Shown piece after piece: positions 46,684-54,444 of a stretch of 64,000 bases of DNA. Each line of letters starts with the position of its first letter. The first letter of the stretch is position 1. This DNA comes from DATKWD01 sp963704815 (GTDB lineage: Bacteria > Actinomycetota > Acidimicrobiia > Acidimicrobiales > Salinilacustritrichaceae), in the NCBI GenBank assembly GCA_963704815.1, contig CAVPHU010000012.1, positions 124,001 to 188,000 of the forward strand, in the 5' to 3' direction. A program made the translations under genes and the position numbers. The notes under the pieces were generated by a model. It saw only the letters and a list, made by a program, of their open reading frames with translations, had not been told where the DNA came from and did no database searches.

Positions 46684-46685
46684 AC

Positions 46686-46727
46686 GTCAGACAGGCCAGA
46701 AGTCAGACAGGCCAGAAGTCAGACAGG
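46686..46727. repeat. 16-bp tandem repeat, 2.6 copies
   Basis: GTCAGACAGGCCAGAA occurs twice exactly (46686-46701, 46702-46717), then ten further bases. It lies between zur and the convergent TauD gene and contains that gene's stop codon (46719-46721) together with stops in the extra copies. Confidence 0.85.
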
Positions 46728-47567
46728 AACGTCACCCACGACGGTCACCCGTTCGACGTGGCGTCGATGCGGGTGGTAGTCGAACGCGGCGTAGTGCTGC
46801 ACGGCACGGTTGTCCCAGAACGCGACCGAGTTCTCCTGCCAGCGGAACCGGCACTGGTATTCGGGGGTCGAGGCCTGACGGTAGAGGTGCTGGAGCAACC
46901 GATCGCTCTCGTCGGGTTCCATGTCGAGGATCTCGACGGTGAACGCCGCGTTCACGTAGATGCCCTTGCGGCCGGTCTCGGGATGGGTGCGGACGACGGG
47001 GTGGGTGGGGTCGGGGTACTGCTCGGAGAGCTTGTCGCGGGTGGCGTCGTCCATGTTGCGGCCGAAGTTGTGCCGAAAGCTGTGGCGGGCCGACGCGCCG
47101 TCGATCTGCTCCTTGACCTCGTCGGAGAGTCCCTCGTACGCGGCGTACATGTCGGCGAAAAGGGTGTCGCCGCCGACGGGTGGGCATTCGCGGCAGCGCA
47201 GGATCGACCCGAGGGAGGGGTCGAGCCGCCACGTCACGTCGCTGTGCCAACGGTTCTGGCCCCGCTTGGACCTCTCGTCGTGGATGATGGCCAGCACCTC
47301 GGGGTGCTCGGGGTAGTGCTTGGGCGTGAACGGATGGACCTCGAGCTCGCCGAAGAGGGCTCCGAACGCGATGTGGTCCTCGAGGCTCACGTCCTGGTCG
47401 CGGAAGAAGATCACCTTCCAGTCGAGGAGAGCCTGCCGGATGTCGGCCACCTGCTCGGGCGGGACGTCGCCGTCCATCCGGAATCCCGACACCTCGGCCC
47501 CGATGGTCGGTTCGAGCGGGTCGACGGTCACCGTGTCGTAGGTCGGTCGATCTTCGAGCAGTGTCAT
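46719..47567 (-). CDS. TauD/TfdA-family 2-oxoglutarate-dependent dioxygenase
   Basis: A 282-residue Fe(II) dioxygenase. The first metal motif is NRWHSDVTWRLDPSLGS (His-X-Asp), GGDTLFADMYAAYEGLSDEV is a family mark, NRAVQHYAAFDY holds the distal His, and HRRHVERVTV supplies the 2-oxoglutarate Arg. Members hydroxylate sulfonates, phenoxyacids and other small acids; this substrate is unknown. ATG 47567 follows GAGGGGG. The 3' end lies in a tandem repeat. Confidence 0.9.
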   Translation of the reverse strand: MTLLEDRPTYDTVTVDPLEPTIGAEVSGFRMDGDVPPEQVADIRQALLDWKVIFFRDQDVSLEDHIAFGALFGELEVHPFTPKHYPEHPEVLAIIHDERSKRGQNRWHSDVTWRLDPSLGSILRCRECPPVGGDTLFADMYAAYEGLSDEVKEQIDGASARHSFRHNFGRNMDDATRDKLSEQYPDPTHPVVRTHPETGRKGIYVNAAFTVEILDMEPDESDRLLQHLYRQASTPEYQCRFRWQENSVAFWDNRAVQHYAAFDYHPHRRHVERVTVVGDVPV

Positions 47568-47628
47568 GGCACCGTCCCCCTCTGGATGTTCGATCCATGT
47601 TCTCACATCTCGGTGTTAGCGTCGCCGA

Positions 47629-48384
47629 GTGACTGCGGCACCCGCGTTCGACTTCGAGAACGCGTGGGTCTGCGTGACCGGAGGCAGCAACGGCATCGGC
47701 CTCGGTGTGGCGACCGCCTTCGCCGATGCCGGGGCGGCGGTGATGATCAGCGGAACCCGCTCGACCGCCGCGGAGTACGACCACGCCGACCAGCTGGAGC
47801 GATTCCACTACGTCCAGCTCGACATGGGTGACCCCGCCGGCATCGACTGCGTGGTCGCGGATCTGTTCGCCATGGACATCCTGGTCAACAACGCGGGGGC
47901 GACGTTCCCCGACGGGCTCGACGAATCGACGCCCGACGGTTTCGACGCCTCGGTCCAGACGAACCTCCTCGGCGGGCATCGCTTCGTGCGCGGGTGTGAG
48001 GCGTTGCTGAAGGCCAGCGCGCACCCCGGCGGCGCATCGGTGATCAACGTCGCCAGCATGGCTGCGTCGCGCCCGTCGCCGCTGGTGCCCGGCTACGGCG
48101 CGGCCAAGGCTGCCGTGATCCAGATGACCCGGCATCTCGGTCTGGTGTGGGCGGCCGAGGGCGTGCGGGTGAACGCCATTGCGCCCGGCCTGATCGAGTC
48201 CAACATGACCGCGATCATGAAGGACGTGCCCGACCTCGAGGCGGCCGAGCTCGCCAAGGTCCCGATGTCCCGCTGGGGCACGCCCGCCGATCTGGTCGGC
48301 ATGGTGCTGTTCCTGGCCAGCCCGGCCGCGTCGTTCATCACCGGTCAGACGATCAACGTCGACGGCGGCTACTCGCTCACGTAG
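47629..48384 (+). CDS. SDR-family oxidoreductase
   Basis: A 251-residue classical short-chain dehydrogenase. Cofactor site VTGGSNGIGLGVATAFAD, NNAG at ILVNNAGATF, catalytic Ser in VINVASMAAS and Tyr-X3-Lys in YGAAKAAV are all present, and the C-terminus FITGQTINVDGGYSL is typical. GTG start, divergent from the dioxygenase with 61 bp between starts, so the two may be coregulated. Substrate unknown. Confidence 0.92.
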   Translation: MTAAPAFDFENAWVCVTGGSNGIGLGVATAFADAGAAVMISGTRSTAAEYDHADQLERFHYVQLDMGDPAGIDCVVADLFAMDILVNNAGATFPDGLDESTPDGFDASVQTNLLGGHRFVRGCEALLKASAHPGGASVINVASMAASRPSPLVPGYGAAKAAVIQMTRHLGLVWAAEGVRVNAIAPGLIESNMTAIMKDVPDLEAAELAKVPMSRWGTPADLVGMVLFLASPAASFITGQTINVDGGYSLT

Positions 48385-48421
48385 CCCCAGCCCCCCAAGC
48401 CCCAGCCCCCGCCACGATCTC

Positions 48422-48458
48422 TGTCCGCTCCACGCCACCATTTGGCGCAAGTCGGACA
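48422..48458. repeat. Two-tier palindromic element between SDR and amidohydrolase genes
   Basis: TGTCCG and CGGACA form the outer stem, CGCCA and TGGCG the inner stem, with symmetric 5-nt spacers on both sides and a 5-nt loop. It lies 37 bp after the SDR stop. It could be a REP-like element or a terminator. Confidence 0.6.
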
Positions 48459-48527
48459 CAGAACCGGGGGAGGGGTCTGGTGGGGGTGAGGTGCTGGGTG
48501 GGGCCGCGTCGCCCTAGGGTCGGCGGG

Positions 48528-49751
48528 ATGAGCGAGCTCGACTTCCTGGCGTTCGATGCGGACAACCACTACTACGAGGCGCCCGACGCCTTCACCCGGC
48601 ATGTCGATCCTTCGATGCAGCGGCGATGCGTCGAGTGGTGCGACATCGGCGGCCGCAAGTACCACGTGGTGGGCGGAACGGTCAGCCACGTGGTCAAGAA
48701 CCCGACGTTCGACCCGGTGGCGCCCGCCGGGGCGTTGTCCGACTACTTCCGCGGCAACCCCGACGGGATGAATCCGCTCGACGCCCTGTCGAAGGCCAAC
48801 GCCATCCCGCTGCCGCCCGAATACATGATGGACCGCGATGCCCGGGTCGACCGGGTGAAGCAGTTCGGTCTCGACGCGGTCTGGCTCTTCCCGACGCTCG
48901 GCATGCTCTACGAGGAGCTCCTGACCGACGACGTCGAGGCAATCTGCGCCCTGTTCGGAGGCTTCAACCGCTGGGTCGCAGAAGACTGGGGCTTCGACTA
49001 CCGCGACACGATCTACGCCGCGCCCTACCTGTCGCTCGCCGACGTCGACTGGGCCTGCGACGAGCTCGACTGGGCGGTCGCGTCGGGCACCCGCACGATC
49101 GTGATGCGCCCGGCCGCGGTTCCCACACGTGAGGGGCTGCGGAACCCGTTCGACGAGCGGTTCGATCCGTTCTGGCAGAAGGTGAACGACGCAGGCGTCG
49201 CCGTGGTCGTCCACGCCTCGGACGCCGGCCGCAGCTCCAACGGCTATGCCGACCGGGTGTTCTCGGCCAGCTTCGAGGGCGGCTGGAAGCCCAGCATCGC
49301 CGCGTTCGACATCGAGCGGGCGGCCGAGGACTGGCTGCTCGAGCTGATGTTCAACCGGATGTTCGATCGCTTCCCGAACCTGCGGGTTGCGTCGGTCGAG
49401 AACGGTTCGACGTTCCTCGGCGACCTGGTCAAGAAGCTCGACAGCCAGCACGCCAAGACGATGCAGGCCTACTGGGGTGAGCACCCCGTCGAGCAGTTCC
49501 GTCGCCATGTGTGGATCAACCCGTTCTGGGAGGACCACATCGACGACGTGCTCGCCGTGATGGGGCCCGATCGGGTCATCTTCGGGTCGGACTGGCCGCA
49601 CATCGAGGGCATGCCGGCACCGCTCGACTACGCAGTCGAACTGAAGGAGTGCAGCGAGGCGACCCAGCGCCGCATCCTCCACGACAACGCCGTCGAACTC
49701 AACGAGCGCCGAACGTCACCGCCGCCCGAACCGGCTCCTGCCGGGTCCTGA
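48528..49751 (+). CDS. Amidohydrolase family (Amidohydro_2) protein
   Basis: A 407-residue TIM-barrel metal-dependent hydrolase/decarboxylase. DADNHYYEAPDAF near the start is the usual metal-site motif, VAVVVHASDAG supplies a His, and FGSDWPHIEGMPAP supplies the C-terminal Asp. Members include decarboxylases of aromatic acids and gamma-resorcylate-type enzymes. With the preceding dioxygenase and SDR it could form a degradation pathway, but spacing and a palindrome suggest a separate unit. ATG 48528. Intact. Confidence 0.88.
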   Translation: MSELDFLAFDADNHYYEAPDAFTRHVDPSMQRRCVEWCDIGGRKYHVVGGTVSHVVKNPTFDPVAPAGALSDYFRGNPDGMNPLDALSKANAIPLPPEYMMDRDARVDRVKQFGLDAVWLFPTLGMLYEELLTDDVEAICALFGGFNRWVAEDWGFDYRDTIYAAPYLSLADVDWACDELDWAVASGTRTIVMRPAAVPTREGLRNPFDERFDPFWQKVNDAGVAVVVHASDAGRSSNGYADRVFSASFEGGWKPSIAAFDIERAAEDWLLELMFNRMFDRFPNLRVASVENGSTFLGDLVKKLDSQHAKTMQAYWGEHPVEQFRRHVWINPFWEDHIDDVLAVMGPDRVIFGSDWPHIEGMPAPLDYAVELKECSEATQRRILHDNAVELNERRTSPPPEPAPAGS

Positions 49752-49752
49752 G

Positions 49753-50574
49753 CTACAGGATCTGGCTGAGGAACAGCTGGGTCCGCTCTTCCTGCGGGTT
49801 CGTGAAGAAGTGCTCGGGGGTGCCGACCTCGACGATCTCGCCGTCGGCCATGAACGCCACCCGATCGGCGACCGCCCGTGCGAAGCCCATCTCGTGGGTC
49901 ACCACGATCATGGTCATGCCCGACTCGGCCAGGTCCTGCATGGCGTCGAGCACTTCCTTGACCATCTCGGGGTCGAGCGCCGAGGTGGGCTCGTCGAAGA
50001 GCATGACCTTGGGCTCCATGGCGAGCGCCCGGGCGATGGCGACCCGCTGCTGCTGACCACCGGAGAGCTGGCCCGGGAACTTCTTGGCCTGCTCGGGGAT
50101 CTTGACCATCTCGAGCAGCTCCATCGCTGCCTCTTCGGCCTTGGCCTTGGGCTTCTTGCGGACGCGTCGCGGACCCAGGGTGATGTTGTCGAGCACGGTC
50201 ATGTGTGGAAACAGGTTGAAGGACTGGAAGACCATGCCGCACTCGCGACGGATCTCCTGGATGTTGCGCACGTCCTCGGTGAGCTCGACGCCGTCGACGA
50301 TGATCGTGCCGTTGGTGTGCTCCTCGAGGTGGTTGACACAGCGGATGAGCGTCGACTTGCCCGAACCCGAGGGGCCGATGACCACCACCACCTCCTGCTT
50401 GCCCACGACCAGGTCGACCGAGCTGAGCGCCTGGAAGTCGCCGAAGAACTTGTCGACGTCGCGGCACGTGATCATGGGTTCGCCGGTGCCGCCGGCGACG
50501 GTTGCCGCGCGCCTGAGGGCTTCGGCGTCGGGCGCTGAGGTGGGTGTCGCGTCGTCGGCGGGTTGGTCGGTCAT
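49753..50574 (-). CDS. aapP: Amino-acid ABC transporter ATP-binding protein
   Basis: A 273-residue ATPase. Walker A VVIGPSGSGKSTLIRCVNHL, Q-loop CGMVFQSFNLFPHMTVLDN, signature GQLSGGQQQRVAIARAL, Walker B MLFDEPTSALDPEMV and H-loop VVTHEMGFARAV are complete. This is the GlnQ/AapP type that drives polar amino-acid import. ATG 50574 overlaps the permease stop (ATGA). Last gene of the aapJQMP operon. Confidence 0.95.
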   Translation of the reverse strand: MTDQPADDATPTSAPDAEALRRAATVAGGTGEPMITCRDVDKFFGDFQALSSVDLVVGKQEVVVVIGPSGSGKSTLIRCVNHLEEHTNGTIIVDGVELTEDVRNIQEIRRECGMVFQSFNLFPHMTVLDNITLGPRRVRKKPKAKAEEAAMELLEMVKIPEQAKKFPGQLSGGQQQRVAIARALAMEPKVMLFDEPTSALDPEMVKEVLDAMQDLAESGMTMIVVTHEMGFARAVADRVAFMADGEIVEVGTPEHFFTNPQEERTQLFLSQIL

Positions 50575-51854
50575 CGTGTTCCTACTCCGAGTCGGGTTTC
50601 GAGTCGTTGGGCGGCTCGTGACATCGAGAAGCACAACGTCCAGTAGACGGCGCCCACGAATGCATAGGCCTCAGGCGTGTAGCCCTGGTTGGTGAACTCC
50701 GGACGGGCCAGCACCACGTCGACGATGCCGAGCATCTCCTGGAGGCCGATGATGACCAGCAGCGAGACGTCCTTGAGCAGTGAGATGAACTGTCCGATGA
50801 GCGCCGGGATCGAGTTGCGCAGCGCCTGCGGGAGCACGATCTGGCGGGTGATGGTGATGGGAGAGAGGCCGAGCGCCTTGCCGGCCTCGACCTGGCCGGC
50901 GGGGACCGACTGCAGCCCACCTCGAACCACCTCGGCGACGTAGGCGCCCGAGAAGAGCGTGATCATGATGATGGCTCGAGGAATCGGGCCGGGGATCGTG
51001 GCGTCCGGCGGAAAGAGGAACCCGATGGCGAACTGGCCCATGAACAGCAGGCTGATCAGCGGGACGCCACGGATGAGTTCGATGTAGCCGACGGCCAGGG
51101 GCCGGATGAGCGGGAAGGTCGACCGTCGCGCCAGGGCCATCAGGACCCCGATCGGGAAGCTGAGCCCGATCCCGGCGAAGGCGACGACGATGGTGAGCAG
51201 CAGGCCGCCGAACTGGTCGATGTTCGAGGGCGTGAAGTCGGTGATGAGGCCGAACGACAGCAGCGTGAGTGCCAGCAAGATCCACGTCGATCGCCGGCGG
51301 ACCGCGACCGGCAGGACTCGGCCGAGTCGGTTGGCGGCGACCAGGATGCCGACGCCCAACAGCGTGAGCAGCGTCGGCGTGATCGTCCGGGTCATGGCCA
51401 GGATGAAGGTGAGGCCGAAGAGTGGGCCGGCGATCATGCCGATGCGGGCGCTGAGCCGCATCGGAGGAGCCTCCGAATCGTGGGCCAGCCCGGACGCGAT
51501 GCCCCCGGCGAACAGCGCGACGTAGATGCCGGCCCAGAGCATCTCGAAGGAGATGCCGGTGCGCTGGAAGTCCTTGCCCACCATGTAGAACTCGAGGGGA
51601 CCGTTGTAGATGACTTCCCACCGCGCGGTGACGAAGAGGAACCCCATCGTGCGGACGAGCACGAAGAGGATGACCGCCCCGAAGACCAGCGTGAGGATGG
51701 AGTTCTTCAGGTCCTTGAAGAGGTTCTCGCGCAGGATCTCGCGCAGACCCCAGCCGCTCTCGACGAGCGGCGGGGGCTCGGGCGCGATGGGGTTGCCGAA
51801 CTCGCTCTCGCCACCCAGGAGGCCGAGGGGAGTCTCCTGCTTGTCCTTCTCCAT
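50571..51854 (-). CDS. aapM: Amino-acid ABC transporter permease (AapM type)
   Basis: A 427-residue permease, long for the HisM family as is typical of AapM. An acidic N-terminal tail and several extra helices precede the core: SFPIGVLMALARRSTFPLIR, YIELIRGVPLISLLFMGQFA, and the EAA loop VPAGQVEAGKALGLSPITIT. It pairs with the AapQ-like permease encoded just upstream. The start overlaps the upstream stop by one base (TGATG). Confidence 0.93.
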   Translation of the reverse strand: MEKDKQETPLGLLGGESEFGNPIAPEPPPLVESGWGLREILRENLFKDLKNSILTLVFGAVILFVLVRTMGFLFVTARWEVIYNGPLEFYMVGKDFQRTGISFEMLWAGIYVALFAGGIASGLAHDSEAPPMRLSARIGMIAGPLFGLTFILAMTRTITPTLLTLLGVGILVAANRLGRVLPVAVRRRSTWILLALTLLSFGLITDFTPSNIDQFGGLLLTIVVAFAGIGLSFPIGVLMALARRSTFPLIRPLAVGYIELIRGVPLISLLFMGQFAIGFLFPPDATIPGPIPRAIIMITLFSGAYVAEVVRGGLQSVPAGQVEAGKALGLSPITITRQIVLPQALRNSIPALIGQFISLLKDVSLLVIIGLQEMLGIVDVVLARPEFTNQGYTPEAYAFVGAVYWTLCFSMSRAAQRLETRLGVGTR

Positions 51855-53038
51855 CAGCGGGACTCCAGCGAGAGGCGGCGGTTGAAGAAGTTGGCGATCA
51901 GCGAGATGCCGATGCTGAAGGTGAGGTAGCAGAACATCAAGATGATGAGTGCCTGCAGCGCGGGGGTGGCGTTGTTCGACACCCGCTGGAAGATCGACGT
52001 GATCTCGACGAACGAGATGGCCACGGCGAGCGACGAGTTCTTGGTGATGTTCAGGTACTGGCTCGCCAGCGGCGGGATCATGATCCGGAAGGCCTGCGGC
52101 AGGATGATGAAGCGGTAGCGCTGGAACGTGGACAGGGCGATGGCCTGCGCGGCCTCGGTCTGGCCCTTGTGGATCGCCTGGATCGAGCCTCGGACGATCT
52201 CGGCGACATGGCTCGCGGTGTAGAGCACCAACGCGATGGTCAGTCCGATGTAGGGCGGGAAGATGTTCATCCCGCCACCCACCTGCCGGCCGTCGATGAA
52301 CGAGGCATCGGGAGACAGCGCGTTGCCCGCTGCGAAGTTCCCGATGACCAGGACGACCAGGAAGGCGATGCCGCCGTAGAGCAGGCCGCGGGATGGTTCG
52401 CCCGTCTCTTCGTTGACCTTCTGGCGCCAGAGGTTGACACCGATGACGGCGATGATGCCGATCCCGACGAAGCCCAGGAACGTGAGCAGATTGGCGTCGG
52501 GATTGAACCACGGGATGCCGATGCCGCGGTTCGAGATCACGAAGGCATCGAAGGGCGTGACCTCGTCGGTGATGTCGGGGAGGTTCTGCAGGATGATCAC
52601 CAGATAGGTGATGAAGATCCAGAGCAGGACCGGGATGTTTCGGAACAACTCGACGTAGATGGTGCCGACGGCCCGGACGAGCAGGTTGTCGCTCAGTCGC
52701 ATGATGCCGATGATCACGCCGAGCGCGGTACACGCGGGGATGCCCACGATGATCACGCGGAGCGTGTTGAGGTAGCCGGCGAGGTAGGCCTGCCGGATGG
52801 AGTATTCGGCGCTGCCCTCGAGGCCGGGAATGGCGAACCGCGACTGCTTGTCGAGGAAGTCGAACCCGGTGGGCAGACCCGACGCCTCGAGGTTGGTGAT
52901 GGCGTTGTCGTAGAGGCGGTAGATGGCGAAGGCGACGACGCCGACGATGGCGATCTGGAACGCCCATCGCAGCACCCGGACGTCGCGGTACAGCGGCGGC
53001 TTCGTCGGGGTGTGGATCTCTTGGTCGACGATCGTCAA
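51854..53038 (-). CDS. aapQ: Amino-acid ABC transporter permease (AapQ type)
   Basis: A 394-residue permease. The HisM-type core includes GYLNTLRVIIVGIPACTALG, YVELFRNIPVLLWIFITYLV, and the EAA loop IHKGQTEAAQAIALSTFQRY, ending FNRRLSLESR. The long insert (about residues 140-230) between helices is an AapQ feature. Together with AapM, AapJ and AapP it forms a broad-range L-amino-acid importer. ATG 53038. Confidence 0.93.
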   Translation of the reverse strand: MTIVDQEIHTPTKPPLYRDVRVLRWAFQIAIVGVVAFAIYRLYDNAITNLEASGLPTGFDFLDKQSRFAIPGLEGSAEYSIRQAYLAGYLNTLRVIIVGIPACTALGVIIGIMRLSDNLLVRAVGTIYVELFRNIPVLLWIFITYLVIILQNLPDITDEVTPFDAFVISNRGIGIPWFNPDANLLTFLGFVGIGIIAVIGVNLWRQKVNEETGEPSRGLLYGGIAFLVVLVIGNFAAGNALSPDASFIDGRQVGGGMNIFPPYIGLTIALVLYTASHVAEIVRGSIQAIHKGQTEAAQAIALSTFQRYRFIILPQAFRIMIPPLASQYLNITKNSSLAVAISFVEITSIFQRVSNNATPALQALIILMFCYLTFSIGISLIANFFNRRLSLESR

Positions 53039-53069
53039 GGACGTTCCTTCGGTCTGGGGCCGAGAACAG

Positions 53070-53101
53070 CCGAGGGGCAGGGCCGAGACCCTGCCCCTCG
53101 G
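53070..53101 (-). terminator. Intercistronic hairpin between aapJ and aapQ
   Basis: A perfect 13-bp stem (CCGAGGGGCAGGG / CCCTGCCCCTCGG) with a 6-nt loop lies 37 bp after the aapJ stop and 32 bp before the aapQ start. It has no T-tract. It may attenuate transcription so that the binding protein is made in excess of the permeases. Confidence 0.75.
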
Positions 53102-53137
53102 TTGGTTCAGAGGTTCAACTCAGAACAACTGAGTGGA

Positions 53138-54202
53138 TCAGTTGATCGGAGGTCCGTAGTGGATCCCGCCGTCGGTGTAGATCTGGTTCAGCCCCTCGGG
53201 GATGCCCAGCGGCGTGATGTTGCGGTCGTAGATCTCCTGGTAGTTGCCCACCGCTTCGATCACTTGGACCGCCCATCCCGGCGATGGGAATCCGAGACCG
53301 GACTCCTCGTCGTTGATGAACTTGAGGATGGCGCCGTCTTCGCCGTCGTAGGAACCGATGTTCTCGGACGTCAGGCCGAACTCCTCGGCGTTGAAGGTGG
53401 CGAAGACCGTCCAGTTGACGACGTCGAAGAAGTCGTCGTCGCCCTCGCGCACGGCCGGGCCGAGCGGCTCCTTCGACATGGTGTCGTCGAGGATCGTGAC
53501 CTCGCCGCCCTCGTAGGTGGCCTTGAACGAGGCGAGGCCCGACTTGTCGGTGGTGTAGCCGTCGCACGCTCCGTTCGAGAAGTTCTCGGTGACCGCAGCC
53601 TCGTCCGCAACGTTCAGCGGCTCGTACGTGATGCCGAGCTTGTTGAAGTAGAGGTCGAGGTTGATCTCGGTGGTCGTACCGGTCTGGACGCAGATGATGG
53701 TGCCGTCCATGTCGGCGACCGAGGCGAAGCCCGAGTCGGCGTTGACGAGCATGCCCTGACCGTCGTAGAAGGTCGTGGCGGCCCAGTCGAGGCCGAGATC
53801 GCCGTCACGCGACGAGGTCCAGGTGCCGTTGCGCATCAGGACATCGACGTCGCCGGACTGAAGCGCCGTGAAGCGGGTCTCAGCGGTGAGGTCGGTGTAC
53901 TCGACGGCGTCGGGGTCGTCGAGGAGCGCAGCGGCGAGCGCCTTGCAGTAGTCGACGTCGAGGCCGGTGTAGTTGCCATCGGCATCGACGTTGGAGAAGC
54001 CGAGGAGCTGGCCGTTCACGCCACAGTTCAGCGTGCCGCGGTCGATGATCGTCTGGATGGTGGAGCCCTCGCCGGCGTTCTCGAACTCGACTGAGTCGTT
54101 GGTCGTGTCGTCGGCGTTGTCGCTGCTGTCGTCGCCGCACGCAGCGGCCACGAGAGCAAGGGCGAAGATCGCTGCGATCATTCGCAACCATCGGTTCTTC
54201 AT
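53138..54202 (-). CDS. aapJ: Amino-acid ABC transporter substrate-binding lipoprotein (AapJ type)
   Basis: A 354-residue binding protein. Signal peptide with lipobox Cys22 (ALVAAACGDD), then an acidic linker and the family block IDRGTLNCGVNGQLLGFSNV, TGLDVDYCKALAAALL, RFTALQSGDVDVLMRNGTW, ICVQTGTTTEINLDLYF and CDGYTTDKSGLASFKATYEG. It captures L-amino acids outside the membrane for AapQMP. A GAAGGA ribosome site precedes ATG 54202. First gene of the operon. Intact. Confidence 0.95.
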   Translation of the reverse strand: MKNRWLRMIAAIFALALVAAACGDDSSDNADDTTNDSVEFENAGEGSTIQTIIDRGTLNCGVNGQLLGFSNVDADGNYTGLDVDYCKALAAALLDDPDAVEYTDLTAETRFTALQSGDVDVLMRNGTWTSSRDGDLGLDWAATTFYDGQGMLVNADSGFASVADMDGTIICVQTGTTTEINLDLYFNKLGITYEPLNVADEAAVTENFSNGACDGYTTDKSGLASFKATYEGGEVTILDDTMSKEPLGPAVREGDDDFFDVVNWTVFATFNAEEFGLTSENIGSYDGEDGAILKFINDEESGLGFPSPGWAVQVIEAVGNYQEIYDRNITPLGIPEGLNQIYTDGGIHYGPPIN

Positions 54203-54244
54203 GGTGTCAATCCTTCGTTGGGAATCGGAATACCTCCGGGGTGC

Positions 54245-54264
54245 CTGCACGTTCTCACGTGCAG
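54245..54264. promoter_or_regulatory. Perfect palindrome upstream of aapJ
   Basis: CTGCACGT-TCTC-ACGTGCAG is an exact 8-bp inverted repeat 42 bp upstream of the aapJ start. It could be an operator for the amino-acid transport operon or a 5' leader hairpin. Confidence 0.55.
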
Positions 54265-54444
54265 CCGCCCCGGATCCCCGCCGAGGTGTCCCGACGGCGT
54301 GAGCGACGGTAGCAAACAACCGATGTCCTTTGTCGGCGTTCTCGGTGAACGGCGGGTGAATTGGGGATTCGGCCGCGCGCTCGGATCGTGGGTCCCGGCC
54401 ATGATCGACGTCGGGGTCGGCGCTGTGGGTAGGTTGAAGTCCCC

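Noticed and set aside
46686..46727. CRISPR or attachment site from the 16-bp tandem units
   Set aside because: The units abut without spacers, and no integrase or cas gene is near.
52169..54094. Plus-strand open frame of 641 codons opposite aapQ and aapJ
   Set aside because: No domain, skewed Asp/Val/Gly composition, and fully covered by conserved minus-strand transporter genes.
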